Below the pieces are notes generated by a model. It was not told the DNA's origin. It saw only the letters and a list, made by a program, of their open reading frames with translations, and made no database searches. A program made the position numbers and the translations under genes. A stretch of 64,000 nt of DNA from Thauera aromatica_A. Its GTDB lineage: Bacteria; Pseudomonadota; Gammaproteobacteria; Burkholderiales; Rhodocyclaceae. How positions within the stretch are numbered: position 1 is the stretch's first letter; each line of letters starts with the position of its first letter. The DNA lies in the NCBI RefSeq assembly GCF_023093595.1, contig NZ_JALLIK010000104.1, positions 62,001-126,000 on the forward strand, given 5' to 3'. Positions 24,748 to 33,532 of the stretch are shown piece after piece.

Positions 24748-26757
24748 TCAGCGTCGCAGCACCGCCGGCAGCGGGCCGCGCAGCGCGTTGCAGAGCACGA
24801 TCCGCTGCGCGCGCTCGAGGTCGGCCACCCGCAGCACCGCTTCCCGCGCCTGCCAGCGGGGGTCGGCGAGCAGGCGCGCGCGCGTCACGCCCGGCAGCAC
24901 ACCGGCCTGCAGCGGCGGCGTCAGCCACTCGCCGTCGATGCGCAAGAAGACGTTGCTGCGCCCGCCTTCGGTGAGTTCGCCGTGGTCGTTCTGGAACAGC
25001 ACGTCGAACGCCCCCTGCGCCACCGCCTGTGCCACTGCGGCGTCGTAGCGCGCGCGCAGGCTGGTCTTGTGGCGCAGGAAGAAATCGCGCCCGTCGATCG
25101 GCACATCGCCGAGCAGCACTCCGACCGGCCCCGGCGGCAGGTCTTCGAGCGGGGCGAGCACGATCTCGCTGCGTCCGTCCTTGAACAGCGCCAGGCGCAG
25201 GCGCATGACGCGCCCGGCCGGGCCGGGACCGCTGCGGGCGGCGAGCGCCTGGAGGATCGCATCGCGGTCGAAAGCAAAGCCGAACACCGCGGCGCTCGCC
25301 TCCAGCCGGGCGAGGTGCGGATCGAGGTGGGCGATCTCGCCCGCGGGCGAAACCCGCATCGTCTCGAACAAGCAAAAGCCGGGGTCGAGCCCGGAGAGGA
25401 AGCGCGCCTTCAGCCGGCACTCGTCGAACTCGGCGGCGGCGCGGCTGTCGATGACGATTCCGGCCCCCACGCCGAGAACGCCCGGGCGCAGGCCATCGGC
25501 CTGTGGCGCCTCCAGGCACAACGTGCGGATCGCCACGGAGAGGCAGAAGTCGCCGCAGGCACGGCCCGGCGGCGGGGCGTCGATCCAGCCGATGCTGCCG
25601 GTGTACAGCCCGCGCGGGCCCGTTTCCAGCGCTTCGATCAGCTCCATCGTGCGCCGCTTGGGCGCACCGGTGATCGAGCCGCAGGGAAACAGCGCGCGCA
25701 GCACGGCCGGAAAGCCGGTGTCGGCAGGCAGCGCGGCCTCGATGGACGACGTCATCTGCCACACCGTCGCGTAGCGCTCGACTTCGAACAGGGCGGGCAC
25801 ACGCACCGAGCCGGTGCGCGCGATCCGCCCGATATCGTTGCGCAGCAGATCGACGATCATCAGGTTTTCGGCGCGGTTCTTGGGATCGGCGGCAAGGCTG
25901 CGGGCCGCCCGCGCGTCGGCTTCCGGATCGTCGTCGCGCGCCGCCGTGCCCTTCATCGGCCGGGCCTGCAGGCGCCCGCCGGCATGGCGCACGAAAAGCT
26001 CGGGGGAGCACGACAGGATGTGGCGCAGCCTGCCGGCGGATGCCGGCGGCGCAGCCCCGGCGGCGTCGGCCCCGGGGGGCGGAAGTGGCGCCTCGTCAGG
26101 AAGGGCGATCCACGCTCCATACGCGACCGGCTGGCGGCGGCGCTGGCGGCGGTACAGGCTGGCCGGAGCGCCGAAGGCACGGACTCCGAACGGGTAGGTG
26201 TAGTTGAGCTGGTAAGTCTCGCCGGCCTCGATCGCGCGGTGGATGCGGGCGATCGCCGCGTCGAACGCCGCCCGGTCGATGCCGGGCTGCAGCGCCAGCG
26301 TCCCCGCCGCGGCCGGCTCGGTCTGGGCACCGGCACCGGTCGCAAGCGCTTCCTGAGCGGCGAGCCAGGCCTCGACCTCGGCGCTTGCGAGCAGCGCGCG
26401 CTCGGCGAACAGCAGGACGCGCAGGACACCGGCGGACACGGCGGGCGCCCGAGGGTCGGCGTGCGCTCGCGCCCCGGTGGATGTTCCCTCCGGCGGTGGC
26501 GACGAGGGCGGAGCCGAGGCGGCATCCCCCTGGCGCACCAGCGCACGGCCCCAGTCGTAGTCGACGACGAGCACCGCGTGCAGGCCGGCGGCGAGGTCGC
26601 CGGCGACCTCGGCCCAGACCGCTTCGAGTGCGGCCGGGTCGGCGCAGCACCGCTCGCGGATGAAGCCGGTATACAGGCGGCTGCTCGGCTGTGCCGGGCT
26701 GGCGTGGCAGTCATCGAGAAGGGCGAAACAGCCGGAGGTGGGCGCGGGCACTGACAT
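24748..26757 (-). CDS. pabB: PabB-PabC fusion (aminodeoxychorismate synthase component I + aminodeoxychorismate lyase)
   Basis: A 669-residue bifunctional protein for p-aminobenzoate, a folate precursor. The first ~450 residues are a chorismate-binding domain: QLNYTYPFG, RPMKGTAAR, GSITGAPKRRTMELI and GAGIVIDS are the hallmark segments. The rest (FCLFETMR... to the end) is a class IV aminotransferase-fold lyase with TEGGRSNVF and GVTRARLL. The first part makes 4-amino-4-deoxychorismate with glutamine amidotransferase PabA, which is not in the window; the second releases pyruvate. A Pro/Ala-rich insert lies at about 80-125. The ATG at 26757 is the first in the coding stretch. It converges on hoxW. 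Confidence 0.9.
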   Translation of the reverse strand: MSVPAPTSGCFALLDDCHASPAQPSSRLYTGFIRERCCADPAALEAVWAEVAGDLAAGLHAVLVVDYDWGRALVRQGDAASAPPSSPPPEGTSTGARAHADPRAPAVSAGVLRVLLFAERALLASAEVEAWLAAQEALATGAGAQTEPAAAGTLALQPGIDRAAFDAAIARIHRAIEAGETYQLNYTYPFGVRAFGAPASLYRRQRRRQPVAYGAWIALPDEAPLPPPGADAAGAAPPASAGRLRHILSCSPELFVRHAGGRLQARPMKGTAARDDDPEADARAARSLAADPKNRAENLMIVDLLRNDIGRIARTGSVRVPALFEVERYATVWQMTSSIEAALPADTGFPAVLRALFPCGSITGAPKRRTMELIEALETGPRGLYTGSIGWIDAPPPGRACGDFCLSVAIRTLCLEAPQADGLRPGVLGVGAGIVIDSRAAAEFDECRLKARFLSGLDPGFCLFETMRVSPAGEIAHLDPHLARLEASAAVFGFAFDRDAILQALAARSGPGPAGRVMRLRLALFKDGRSEIVLAPLEDLPPGPVGVLLGDVPIDGRDFFLRHKTSLRARYDAAVAQAVAQGAFDVLFQNDHGELTEGGRSNVFLRIDGEWLTPPLQAGVLPGVTRARLLADPRWQAREAVLRVADLERAQRIVLCNALRGPLPAVLRR

Positions 26758-26870
26758 GCGAAACGATGCCGATCGACGGGGCGGCGAGTCTAAGGTCTTG
26801 CGCGCGGGCGCACAATACGCCGCCGTCGCGCACCGCCAGGCGGCGCGGCCCGAGTACCCGCAGGCAGCGC

Positions 26871-28274
26871 TCAGTCGAGCGCGCGCAGCTCCTCGAGCGC
26901 CTCTTCGACACGTTCCACGGCGATCACGCGGAGGCCTTCGATCGCCTGCTTGGGGGCGTTGGCGCGCGGCACGATGGCGGTATCGAAGCCGAGCTTGGCG
27001 GCCTCCCGCAGGCGGTCCTGGCCGCGCGGCGCGGGGCGGATTTCGCCGGCGAGGCCGACTTCGCCGAACACCGCCAGGCCGCGGCGCAGCGGGCGGTCGC
27101 GCAGCGAAGACTGGATCGCGAACAGGATCGCCAGATCGGCTGCCGGTTCGGCGATCTTGACGCCGCCGACGGCGTTGACGAACACGTCCTGGTCGAAGCA
27201 GACGATGCCCGCATGGCGGTGCATGACCGCGAGCAGCATCGCCAGCCGGGTCGGCTCGAGGCCGACCGACAGGCGGCGCGGGTTGGGGCTTTGTGCGCTG
27301 TCGACGAGGGCCTGGATCTCGACCAGCAGCGGACGCGTGCCTTCCTGCGTCACCAGCACGCAGCTGCCGGCGACCTGCTGCGAGTGCTGCGACAGGAAGA
27401 GCGCCGAAGGGTTGGAGACGCCGCGCAGGCCGCGCTCGGTCATCGCGAACACGCCCAGCTCGTTGACCGCGCCGAAGCGGTTCTTGAATGCGCGGATCAG
27501 GCGGAAGCTCGAATGGGAGTCGCCTTCGAAATACAACACGGTGTCGACGATGTGTTCGAGCACGCGCGGCCCGGCGAGCGTGCCGTCCTTGGTGACGTGG
27601 CCGACCAGGATCAGGCTGGTGCCGCTTTGCTTGGCGAAGCGGGTGAGCTGGGCCGCGCATTCGCGCACCTGGGCGACGGAACCGGGGGCCGATTGCAGAG
27701 CTTCGGAATAAACGGTTTGAATGGAATCGATGACCGCAACCCGGGGGCGGACTTCGCGCAGAGTGTGCAGGATGCGTTCGAGGTTGATCTCGGCCAGCAT
27801 CTGCAGCGTCGATGGCGGCAGTTGCAGGCGCTGGGCGCGCAGCGCGACCTGCTCGCCCGATTCCTCGCCGCTGACATACACCACGGCGCCGTCCGCCGGG
27901 CTGCCGCCGTCGGTAGCGGGCAGGCCGGCGAGGTTGGAAAGTGCCTGCAGCAGCAGCGTGGACTTGCCGATCCCGGGGTCGCCGCCGATCAGCACGACCC
28001 CACCGCCGACCAGGCCGCCGCCGAGCACGCGGTCGAACTCGTCCAGCCCGGTGGGCTGGCGCGGTTCTTCGCGCGGCGCCAGCGCGGCAAGGGGCTGCAG
28101 GCGGGCGGAGACCCCGGCGAGTGCAGCAAAACGGCTGCCGGAGACAGGCGCAGCGGGCTCCAGCAGCGTCTCCACCATCGTGTTCCAGGCCTGGCACTGC
28201 GGACACTGGCCCTGCCAGCGCAGGGCTTGCGCACCGCACTCGGTGCACACGAAGGCGCTCTTGGGTTTGGCCAT
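26871..28274 (-). CDS. radA: DNA repair protein RadA
   Basis: A 467-residue RecA-like branch-migration ATPase. It has a C4 zinc finger (C10, C13, C24, C27), a Walker A GGDPGIGKST at about 97-106, the RadA-specific KNRFG motif near 265, and a C-terminal Lon-like domain (SVGLEPTRLAMLLAV, FGEVGLAGE). It processes recombination intermediates alongside RecA. Length is typical. The next gene in the same direction, pabBC, starts 113 bases later; the LysR gene lies 8 bases upstream. Confidence 0.96.
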   Translation of the reverse strand: MAKPKSAFVCTECGAQALRWQGQCPQCQAWNTMVETLLEPAAPVSGSRFAALAGVSARLQPLAALAPREEPRQPTGLDEFDRVLGGGLVGGGVVLIGGDPGIGKSTLLLQALSNLAGLPATDGGSPADGAVVYVSGEESGEQVALRAQRLQLPPSTLQMLAEINLERILHTLREVRPRVAVIDSIQTVYSEALQSAPGSVAQVRECAAQLTRFAKQSGTSLILVGHVTKDGTLAGPRVLEHIVDTVLYFEGDSHSSFRLIRAFKNRFGAVNELGVFAMTERGLRGVSNPSALFLSQHSQQVAGSCVLVTQEGTRPLLVEIQALVDSAQSPNPRRLSVGLEPTRLAMLLAVMHRHAGIVCFDQDVFVNAVGGVKIAEPAADLAILFAIQSSLRDRPLRRGLAVFGEVGLAGEIRPAPRGQDRLREAAKLGFDTAIVPRANAPKQAIEGLRVIAVERVEEALEELRALD

Positions 28275-28282
28275 GGGCAGCC

Positions 28283-29203
28283 TTACCGCTCGCGCTCTTC
28301 CTGCTCGGCGATGTGGGTGAACTGTTCGCAGGCGTAGTCGGCGAAGGCGGTGATCAGGCGCGAGCGGAACTTGTCGCGGGGGACGATCACTTCGAGCGGC
28401 GTATACGTACGCGGCTCAAGCGGCACCGCGGCCAGGCGTCCTTCCTCGACGTCGCGCCGGATCGCGCGCCGGGATGCGATCGCAAATCCCAGCCCGGCTG
28501 CGGCCAGCTGCTTGATCGCGGCCAGGCTGCCCAGTTCGGCGCACAGCGTGATTTCGCTGCCGGCGATCCCGGCCGCCTCGAAGAACTCGTCGGCGATCTG
28601 GCGAATGCCGTTGCCGGGATCGCGGTCGATGAAGGGATATCCGACCAGATCCTTCGCGCTCAGGCGCTCGAAGCGCGCCAGCGGATGGTCGGGGCGGCAG
28701 ATCACCAGGAGTTCGTCACGCGCCGCACTGTGGCGTTCGATCGAATGCTGCTCGGTGGCGATCTCGATCAGGCCGATGTCGAGTTCCCGCGCCGCGACGC
28801 GGTCTTCGGTGAGTTTTGAAGTCCCCACCAGCACCCGCGGCAGCACGCGCGGGTAGCGCCGCTTGAAGCCTTCCAGGATCTGCGGCAGCCAGTAGGCGGC
28901 GATGGTCGTGCTGGTGCCGATCTTGATCTGGCCGGCGAGCTCGTCGGTCAGTTCGGACACGCGCGAATCGAGCTCGGCCGACAACCCGAGGATCCGCTCG
29001 GCGTAGGCCAGGACGAGCTCGCCGGCCGTAGTCAGGGTGATCTTGCCGTGGCCGCGGTCGAGCAGGCGGGTGTCGAAATGCTCTTCGAGCTGCTTGATCT
29101 GGAACGTGACCGCTGGCTGGGTCATGTGGAGGTGCTCGGCGGCGCGGGTGAATGACCCGTGCTTGGCCACCGCGTGGAACACCTGAAGTCTACGATCTGC
29201 CAT
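28283..29203 (-). CDS. LysR-family transcriptional regulator
   Basis: A 306-residue LysR regulator: winged helix at residues 1-60 (FTRAAEHLHMTQPAVTFQIKQLEEH) and a periplasmic-binding-protein-like effector domain. It resembles the CysB/CbbR/YeiE side of the family, but the effector is unknown. The ATG at 29203 gives the standard N-terminus. radA follows 8 bases downstream and may be co-transcribed. A CAAAAC-N4-GTTTTG inverted repeat 39 bases upstream is a possible self-regulatory site. Confidence 0.88.
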   Translation of the reverse strand: MADRRLQVFHAVAKHGSFTRAAEHLHMTQPAVTFQIKQLEEHFDTRLLDRGHGKITLTTAGELVLAYAERILGLSAELDSRVSELTDELAGQIKIGTSTTIAAYWLPQILEGFKRRYPRVLPRVLVGTSKLTEDRVAARELDIGLIEIATEQHSIERHSAARDELLVICRPDHPLARFERLSAKDLVGYPFIDRDPGNGIRQIADEFFEAAGIAGSEITLCAELGSLAAIKQLAAAGLGFAIASRRAIRRDVEEGRLAAVPLEPRTYTPLEVIVPRDKFRSRLITAFADYACEQFTHIAEQEERER

Positions 29204-29241
29204 TTGGTGTGGATAAGTATGATTTATTGGCAATTAAAGCA

Positions 29242-29257
29242 CAAAACTTACGTTTTG
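29242..29257. promoter_or_regulatory. Inverted repeat upstream of the LysR gene
   Basis: A perfect CAAAAC-TTAC-GTTTTG repeat between the LysR gene and the divergent LplT-like gene. Its position fits an autoregulatory LysR site, though the T-N11-A core is not a textbook match. Confidence 0.35.
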
Positions 29258-29430
29258 CGCGATCCCGTCAACTTGGACGCTGGGATACCCCTTCGGGGTA
29301 AGAAGGCGGAGGCACCGGATCTCTGCGCAGCGGGCTTGCGCGGAGTCAATCACCGTAAGCACGGCTTCGTGATATAAACCGCCCTCCGAACTTGAGTTGC
29401 ATCGAGTCGCCCTACTCCGGATCCTGGACG

Positions 29431-30684
29431 ATGCCGCTAGGCTTTTACATCATCATGGCTGCGCAGTTTTTTTCCGCGCTCGCCGACAATGCCTTGCTGA
29501 TCGTCGCCATCGCCTTGCTGCGCGACATGGCCGCGCCCTCCGAGTACGAGCCGCTGCTCAAGCTTTTTTTCACTCTCTCCTACGTCGGCCTGGCCGCCTT
29601 CGTCGGCGCCTTCGCCGACTCGATGCCGAAATGGCGCGTGATGCTGATCAGCAACACGATCAAGATCGGCGGCTGTCTGATGCTCTTTCTCGGCACCCAC
29701 CCCCTGTTTGCCTACGCGATCATCGGCCTCGGCGCAGCCGCCTATTCGCCGGCCAAGTACGGCATCCTGACCGAGTACCTGCCGCACCGCCTGCTGGTGC
29801 TGGCCAACGGCTGGATCGAAGGCCTGACCGTGGCGGCGATCATCATCGGCACGATGATGGGGGGGGCGATGATCGACAACGACATCGGCGATGCCCTGAT
29901 GGCGCTGAGCCTTCCCTTTGCCGACACGCCGTTCGAAGCCGCGGTGCTGGTCATCGGCACGCTGTATCTGATCGCCGCCGCCTTCAACGCCTACATCCCG
30001 GACACCGGGGTCGATCACAAGCCGCTCAAGAGCAACCCGCTGTACCTGATCCACGACTTCAACCACTGTCTGCGCCTGCTGTGGCGCGACAAGCTCGGCC
30101 AGATCTCGCTCGCGGTGACCACCCTGTTCTGGGGGGCGGGCGCCACGCTCCAGTTCATCGTGATCAAGTGGGCGGAGCACAGCCTGGGCATGAGTCTGTC
30201 GCAGGCGTCGATGCTGCAGGGAGTGGTCGCGCTGGGCGTCGCCGCCGGCTCGGTACTCGCGGCGCGCTACATCTCGCTGCGCCGCGCGGTGCGGGTGATC
30301 CCGCTCGGCATCGCGATGGGCGTGGGCGTGATCGCGATGGTGGGGATCACCGAAGCATGGATGGCGATGGCGCTGATGGTGCTGGTCGGCGGACTGGCGG
30401 GTTTCTTCGTGGTGCCGATGAACGCCCTGCTGCAGCATCGCGGTCACATCCTGATGGGGGCGGGCCATTCGATCGCAGTGCAAAACTTCAACGAGAACCT
30501 GTCCATCCTGGTGATGACCGGCACCTACGCGCTGCTGCTCATGGCGGGCCTGTCGATCGACATCGTCATCGTCCTGTTCGGTCTCTTCGTGGCCGGTACG
30601 ATGCTGGCGATCAAGCGCCGCCACGAAGCCAACCAGCGCGAATTCGACGACGTCGCCCTGCTCGACGAACACAGCACGCATTGA
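29431..30684 (+). CDS. lplT: LplT-like lysophospholipid transporter (MFS)
   Basis: A 417-residue membrane protein related to LplT throughout: FSALADNALLIVAIALLRDM at the first helix, AYSPAKYGILTEYLP, ANGWIEGLTVAAI, and an FFVVPMNALLQHRGH segment. In enterobacteria LplT flips lysophospholipids inward for reacylation by the partner Aas; no aas gene adjoins it here. The ATG at 29431 matches the conserved N-terminus; an in-frame TTG at 29392 is less likely. TATAAA at 29373-29378 may be its -10. Confidence 0.88.
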   Translation: MPLGFYIIMAAQFFSALADNALLIVAIALLRDMAAPSEYEPLLKLFFTLSYVGLAAFVGAFADSMPKWRVMLISNTIKIGGCLMLFLGTHPLFAYAIIGLGAAAYSPAKYGILTEYLPHRLLVLANGWIEGLTVAAIIIGTMMGGAMIDNDIGDALMALSLPFADTPFEAAVLVIGTLYLIAAAFNAYIPDTGVDHKPLKSNPLYLIHDFNHCLRLLWRDKLGQISLAVTTLFWGAGATLQFIVIKWAEHSLGMSLSQASMLQGVVALGVAAGSVLAARYISLRRAVRVIPLGIAMGVGVIAMVGITEAWMAMALMVLVGGLAGFFVVPMNALLQHRGHILMGAGHSIAVQNFNENLSILVMTGTYALLLMAGLSIDIVIVLFGLFVAGTMLAIKRRHEANQREFDDVALLDEHSTH

Positions 30685-30689
30685 GCGCC

Positions 30690-30760
30690 CCCCGGCAACG
30701 GCTTTGCCGTTCCCTCCCCCCGGGGGGAACAGGAAGGCCTGAGGCGGCCCTGTGTTTTCT
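30690..30760. repeat. GC-rich multi-hairpin intergenic element after lplT (terminator / possible dispersed repeat)
   Basis: Three hairpins in tandem: AACGGC-TTT-GCCGTT (30697-30711), GTTCCC...GGGAAC (30709-30730, overlapping the first, so alternative), and GGCC...GGCC (30736-30749) followed by TGTGTTTTCT. The last probably ends lplT transcription. The C-run/G-run layout resembles dispersed intergenic repeats of betaproteobacteria; only one copy was found here. Confidence 0.4.
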
Positions 30761-30796
30761 TGGGGAGGCCGGTAGAAGAGAATCCGCCGCGGCGAA

Positions 30797-31708
30797 TCAG
30801 CCGTTCGCTGCCGTACGCGCCATGAATCGGCGTGCGAAGCACAGGTCTTCCCAGGCCTTGGCCTTGTCGCGCGGGTTGCGCAGCAGGTAAGCGGGATGAT
30901 AAGTGACTACCACCGGCACGCCGGCATGTTCGAAGAGCTTGCCGCGCGCAGCCGAAATGGCGATTTCCCGATCGAGCAGAGCCTGCGCCGCCGGGCGCCC
31001 GAGCGCTACAAGGAGGCGTGGCTGGATCAGAGCGATCTGGCGCTCCAGGTAAGGCCGGCAGGCGGCCAGTTCGGCCCGCTCCGGGGTGCGGTTGTGCGGC
31101 GGGCGGCACTTCACCGCATTGCCGATATAGACATCCTCTCCCCGCCGCAGGCCGATCGCCGCCAGCATGTTGTCGAGCAGGCGGCCGGCCTGGCCGACAA
31201 AAGGCTCGCCGCGCTGATCCTCTTCGGCTCCCGGTCCCTCTCCGACCAGCATCCAGCGCGCCTGTCGATCACCGACGCCGGGCACGGCCTGCCGGCGCCG
31301 CTCGCACAGCACGCAAGCACGGCACTGGCGGATGTCCTCTTCGAGTTCGTCCCATCCCAGCGTGGCGATGCGCGCACTGCGCGCTGAATCGGCGTGCGGA
31401 GCGATGTCGCCGGCAGCGGCCTCTGCACTCCGGCGCCCGGTGGGGTGCTGTTCCGGGAATCCGTGCGCAGTGAGCGCCGGGGACGAAACGGCGGCGGAAG
31501 GCGGCTGCGGGGCGACCGCCATGAGCGGACGGGGGACGCCATGAGCCGCCTCCACCCCCTCCAGGACACCGCCGGGCGGTGCTTCAGCGCTCCTCTCGCC
31601 GGCCTCCTCGTCGACCCGCTGCGTGCCCTGCGTGCGCAACCGCCATAGCGGCCCCAGCCCCATCTCGCGCAGCACCGCGGCACGGCGCGAAGGCGCCCGC
31701 CCGGCCAT
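30797..31708 (-). CDS. Family 4 uracil-DNA glycosylase (4Fe-4S)
   Basis: A 303-residue protein. Residues 1-115 are a variable Pro/Ala-rich extension; the enzyme follows. Cysteines C129, C132 and C135 with two later ones (VKCRPP, AACRPY) supply the [4Fe-4S] cluster, GEGPGAEED is the family-4 catalytic/uracil motif, and YHPAYLLR is the second motif. It removes uracil from DNA. The N-terminal extension is typical of beta- and gammaproteobacterial versions. The ATG at 31708 overlaps the rimI stop (TGATG), giving a tsaB-rimI-udg operon. Confidence 0.92.
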   Translation of the reverse strand: MAGRAPSRRAAVLREMGLGPLWRLRTQGTQRVDEEAGERSAEAPPGGVLEGVEAAHGVPRPLMAVAPQPPSAAVSSPALTAHGFPEQHPTGRRSAEAAAGDIAPHADSARSARIATLGWDELEEDIRQCRACVLCERRRQAVPGVGDRQARWMLVGEGPGAEEDQRGEPFVGQAGRLLDNMLAAIGLRRGEDVYIGNAVKCRPPHNRTPERAELAACRPYLERQIALIQPRLLVALGRPAAQALLDREIAISAARGKLFEHAGVPVVVTYHPAYLLRNPRDKAKAWEDLCFARRFMARTAANG

Positions 31709-32172
31709 CACAGCGCCAGCCTCATTACCAGGGCGTCCTCGCGCCCTTGCGCAGCGGGGTAATAGCCGCGCCGGCGGCCGACCGTCTCGAAGCCGGCGCT
31801 CCGATACAGGGCAAGCGCGGCGACATTCGACGGCCGCACTTCGAGAAAGAACTGGGTCGCGCCGTGTTCGCGCGCATGATCGATCAGGCGCGCAAGCAGC
31901 GCGCGCCCCACTCCCCGGCGCTGAGCGTGATGCGCCACGCTGATGTCGAGCAGCTCGGCTTCGTCGGCGACACGCTGCACCACCGCATAACCGAGCCGCG
32001 CTGCATCCGGGCCATTTTCCGTCTCCCAGACCCACAGCTCGTGGCCGGCCGCCAGTGAATCGTTGAAATTGCCCCGCGTCCACGGGAAAGCGTGGAGTTC
32101 GGCTTCGCATGCGCAGACCCAGTCGAGATCCTCGCCCCGCATCGGGCGCAACACCGCCTGCGACAGCACCAT
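31708..32172 (-). CDS. rimI: Ribosomal protein S18 alanine N-acetyltransferase RimI
   Basis: A 154-residue GNAT acetyltransferase with the acetyl-CoA loop QRRGVGRALL near 84-93, LEVRPSNVAALALYRSAGF near 109-127 and a C-terminal GRRRGYYP segment. RimI acetylates the N-terminus of S18. It is encoded between tsaB and the uracil glycosylase, overlapping both by one base (TGATG), a classic tsaB-rimI arrangement. An alternative ATG ten codons in is less likely because of the overlap. Confidence 0.92.
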   Translation of the reverse strand: MVLSQAVLRPMRGEDLDWVCACEAELHAFPWTRGNFNDSLAAGHELWVWETENGPDAARLGYAVVQRVADEAELLDISVAHHAQRRGVGRALLARLIDHAREHGATQFFLEVRPSNVAALALYRSAGFETVGRRRGYYPAAQGREDALVMRLAL

Positions 32173-32864
32173 CAGGCGCGGCCTCCACGGGCAAGCCGCT
32201 CGGCGGTAGTCAGGGCGACCTTGTCACGCACGTAAAGAGGCGCGGCATGCTCGGGCGCGAGCAAGGCGCCTTGCTCCACCCTGCGCACGGCGAGGCGGGC
32301 CACTTCGGCGGCATCGGGCAGCAACGATGGCAGACAGGCGTCGAGGCGGTCGTCGAGACGCTGGCGCAAGGCTTCCGGCCACGCCGCGAACGCCGATCCG
32401 GCGGCACTCCAGCGCCCGGGGGGGAGCACGACCTCCCCGGGGGCACAGCAGCCGATCCCGGTTACCGCTTGAGGCTCGTTTTCGGTGTCGTGCACGAAGG
32501 CCGCGTGATAGACCTCGCCCATGCGGGCATCGGTGGCCACGAACACCCTCGGGGCCTCGGCGCGCAGCGCGAGCGCCTGCAGGCTGCAGATCGCCGCGAC
32601 GCCCAGATCGGCTCCCAGTGCGAGCCCCTGGGCGATGCCGCACGCCAGGCGCAGGCCGGTAAACGCCCCCGGCCCGGCACCGAAGGCAACCGCGTCGAGT
32701 TGCGCCGGAACCAGCCCGGCCTCGCCCAGAAGATCGCGGATATCGCGCAGCACGGCTTCGGAATGGTTTTTCGCCCCTTCGATGCGACGCGACAGCAGCT
32801 CCCCTTCGTAGAGCAAGGCTACGCTTCCCTGTTCGCAGGCGGTTTCGATCGCGAGTACTTTCAT
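32172..32864 (-). CDS. tsaB: tRNA threonylcarbamoyladenosine biosynthesis protein TsaB
   Basis: A 230-residue ASKHA-fold protein, partner of TsaD in making the t6A37 modification of tRNAs that read ANN codons. Hallmarks are AIETACEQGSVAL at the N-terminus, NHSE, and GPGAFTGLRLACGIAQGLA near 64-82. The degenerate C-terminal half is normal for TsaB. It is first in the tsaB-rimI-udg operon. Confidence 0.95.
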   Translation of the reverse strand: MKVLAIETACEQGSVALLYEGELLSRRIEGAKNHSEAVLRDIRDLLGEAGLVPAQLDAVAFGAGPGAFTGLRLACGIAQGLALGADLGVAAICSLQALALRAEAPRVFVATDARMGEVYHAAFVHDTENEPQAVTGIGCCAPGEVVLPPGRWSAAGSAFAAWPEALRQRLDDRLDACLPSLLPDAAEVARLAVRRVEQGALLAPEHAAPLYVRDKVALTTAERLARGGRA

Positions 32865-32906
32865 GGTGCCGGTATTCTACCGGCTCGGCGAGGCTTCGCA
32901 GCGCGT

Positions 32907-33239
32907 TCAGCGCCGGCCGCGCGCGCGCGGCGGTTCGCCATAAACGTCCTGCATGGCGCTGCGCAGATCGCGATGCAGCGCTTCGCGCTCGTCCTTGCTC
33001 GGGCGCCGGCTCCGCGGAGCTCCTTCAATGTCCCTGCCCGAATTCAGTACATGGCGCAAATCGCCGGCCCGCGACGGGTGGGCCGAGGTTTCGATCTCCG
33101 CCCGCGGGTTCTCCCGCTCCGATGGCTCGGCGTGTGCTGGCGCGATCGCGATGAGCATGACGAACGCTGCGGCGAACATTCCTCCCAAGAGGGGCGCGGC
33201 AGGGGCGCGGGCAGAGGCGGCAGGGACACGGGCAGGCAT
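32907..33239 (-). CDS. Small secreted hypothetical protein
   Basis: About 110 residues. Residues 15-38 form a signal peptide (hydrophobic core followed by APAHA), so the mature protein would be about 72 residues. The mature part is charged and ends in a region with KDEREALHRDLRSAMQDVY and an arginine-rich tail. I do not recognise a family. No good ribosome-binding site precedes the ATG, and upstream in-frame starts exist, so the start is uncertain. It lies 42 bases upstream of tsaB and divergent from ompR. Confidence 0.55.
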   Translation of the reverse strand: MPARVPAASARAPAAPLLGGMFAAAFVMLIAIAPAHAEPSERENPRAEIETSAHPSRAGDLRHVLNSGRDIEGAPRSRRPSKDEREALHRDLRSAMQDVYGEPPRARGRR

Positions 33240-33414
33240 GGCGGCGAAGGAAACGTCAGATGAGGGAATGCTCGAGGAGATGGGGCAGGCCGGGCAAGGT
33301 GGAATGGGCAGGATGCGGATGATAGGTACACGGGCCGCGGAAGTTCTCCGAAGCTGTTGCCGAACATACGGCAATACGGATTTCATGGGTAGCCCCCGGC
33401 GGCCCGCACACCTC

Positions 33415-33460
33415 CGCTTTGTAAGTCGATATTGCCCCCCGCCGGGGCTCTTACGAAGCG
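33415..33460. repeat. Long imperfect inverted repeat upstream of ompR
   Basis: CGCTTTGTAAG (33415-33425) and CTTACGAAGCG (33450-33460) are complementary at 10 of 11 positions. The spacer contains its own GCCCC/GGGGC stem. It lies 72 bases before the ompR start in the 293-base gap between divergent genes. It could be a cruciform, an operator, or a leader hairpin. Confidence 0.4.
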
Positions 33461-33532
33461 TTACCCACTGCCCCTGTCCTCTTTGTCGCGGAGCGCTGGA
33501 AAGGCTGCGGGAGCAAGGGTAGGATTCCCGCC

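Noticed and set aside
29286..29373. Three hairpins upstream of the LplT-like gene considered as a riboswitch
   Set aside because: They lie upstream of a TATAAA that is probably the -10, so they would not be transcribed; no known riboswitch core was recognised.
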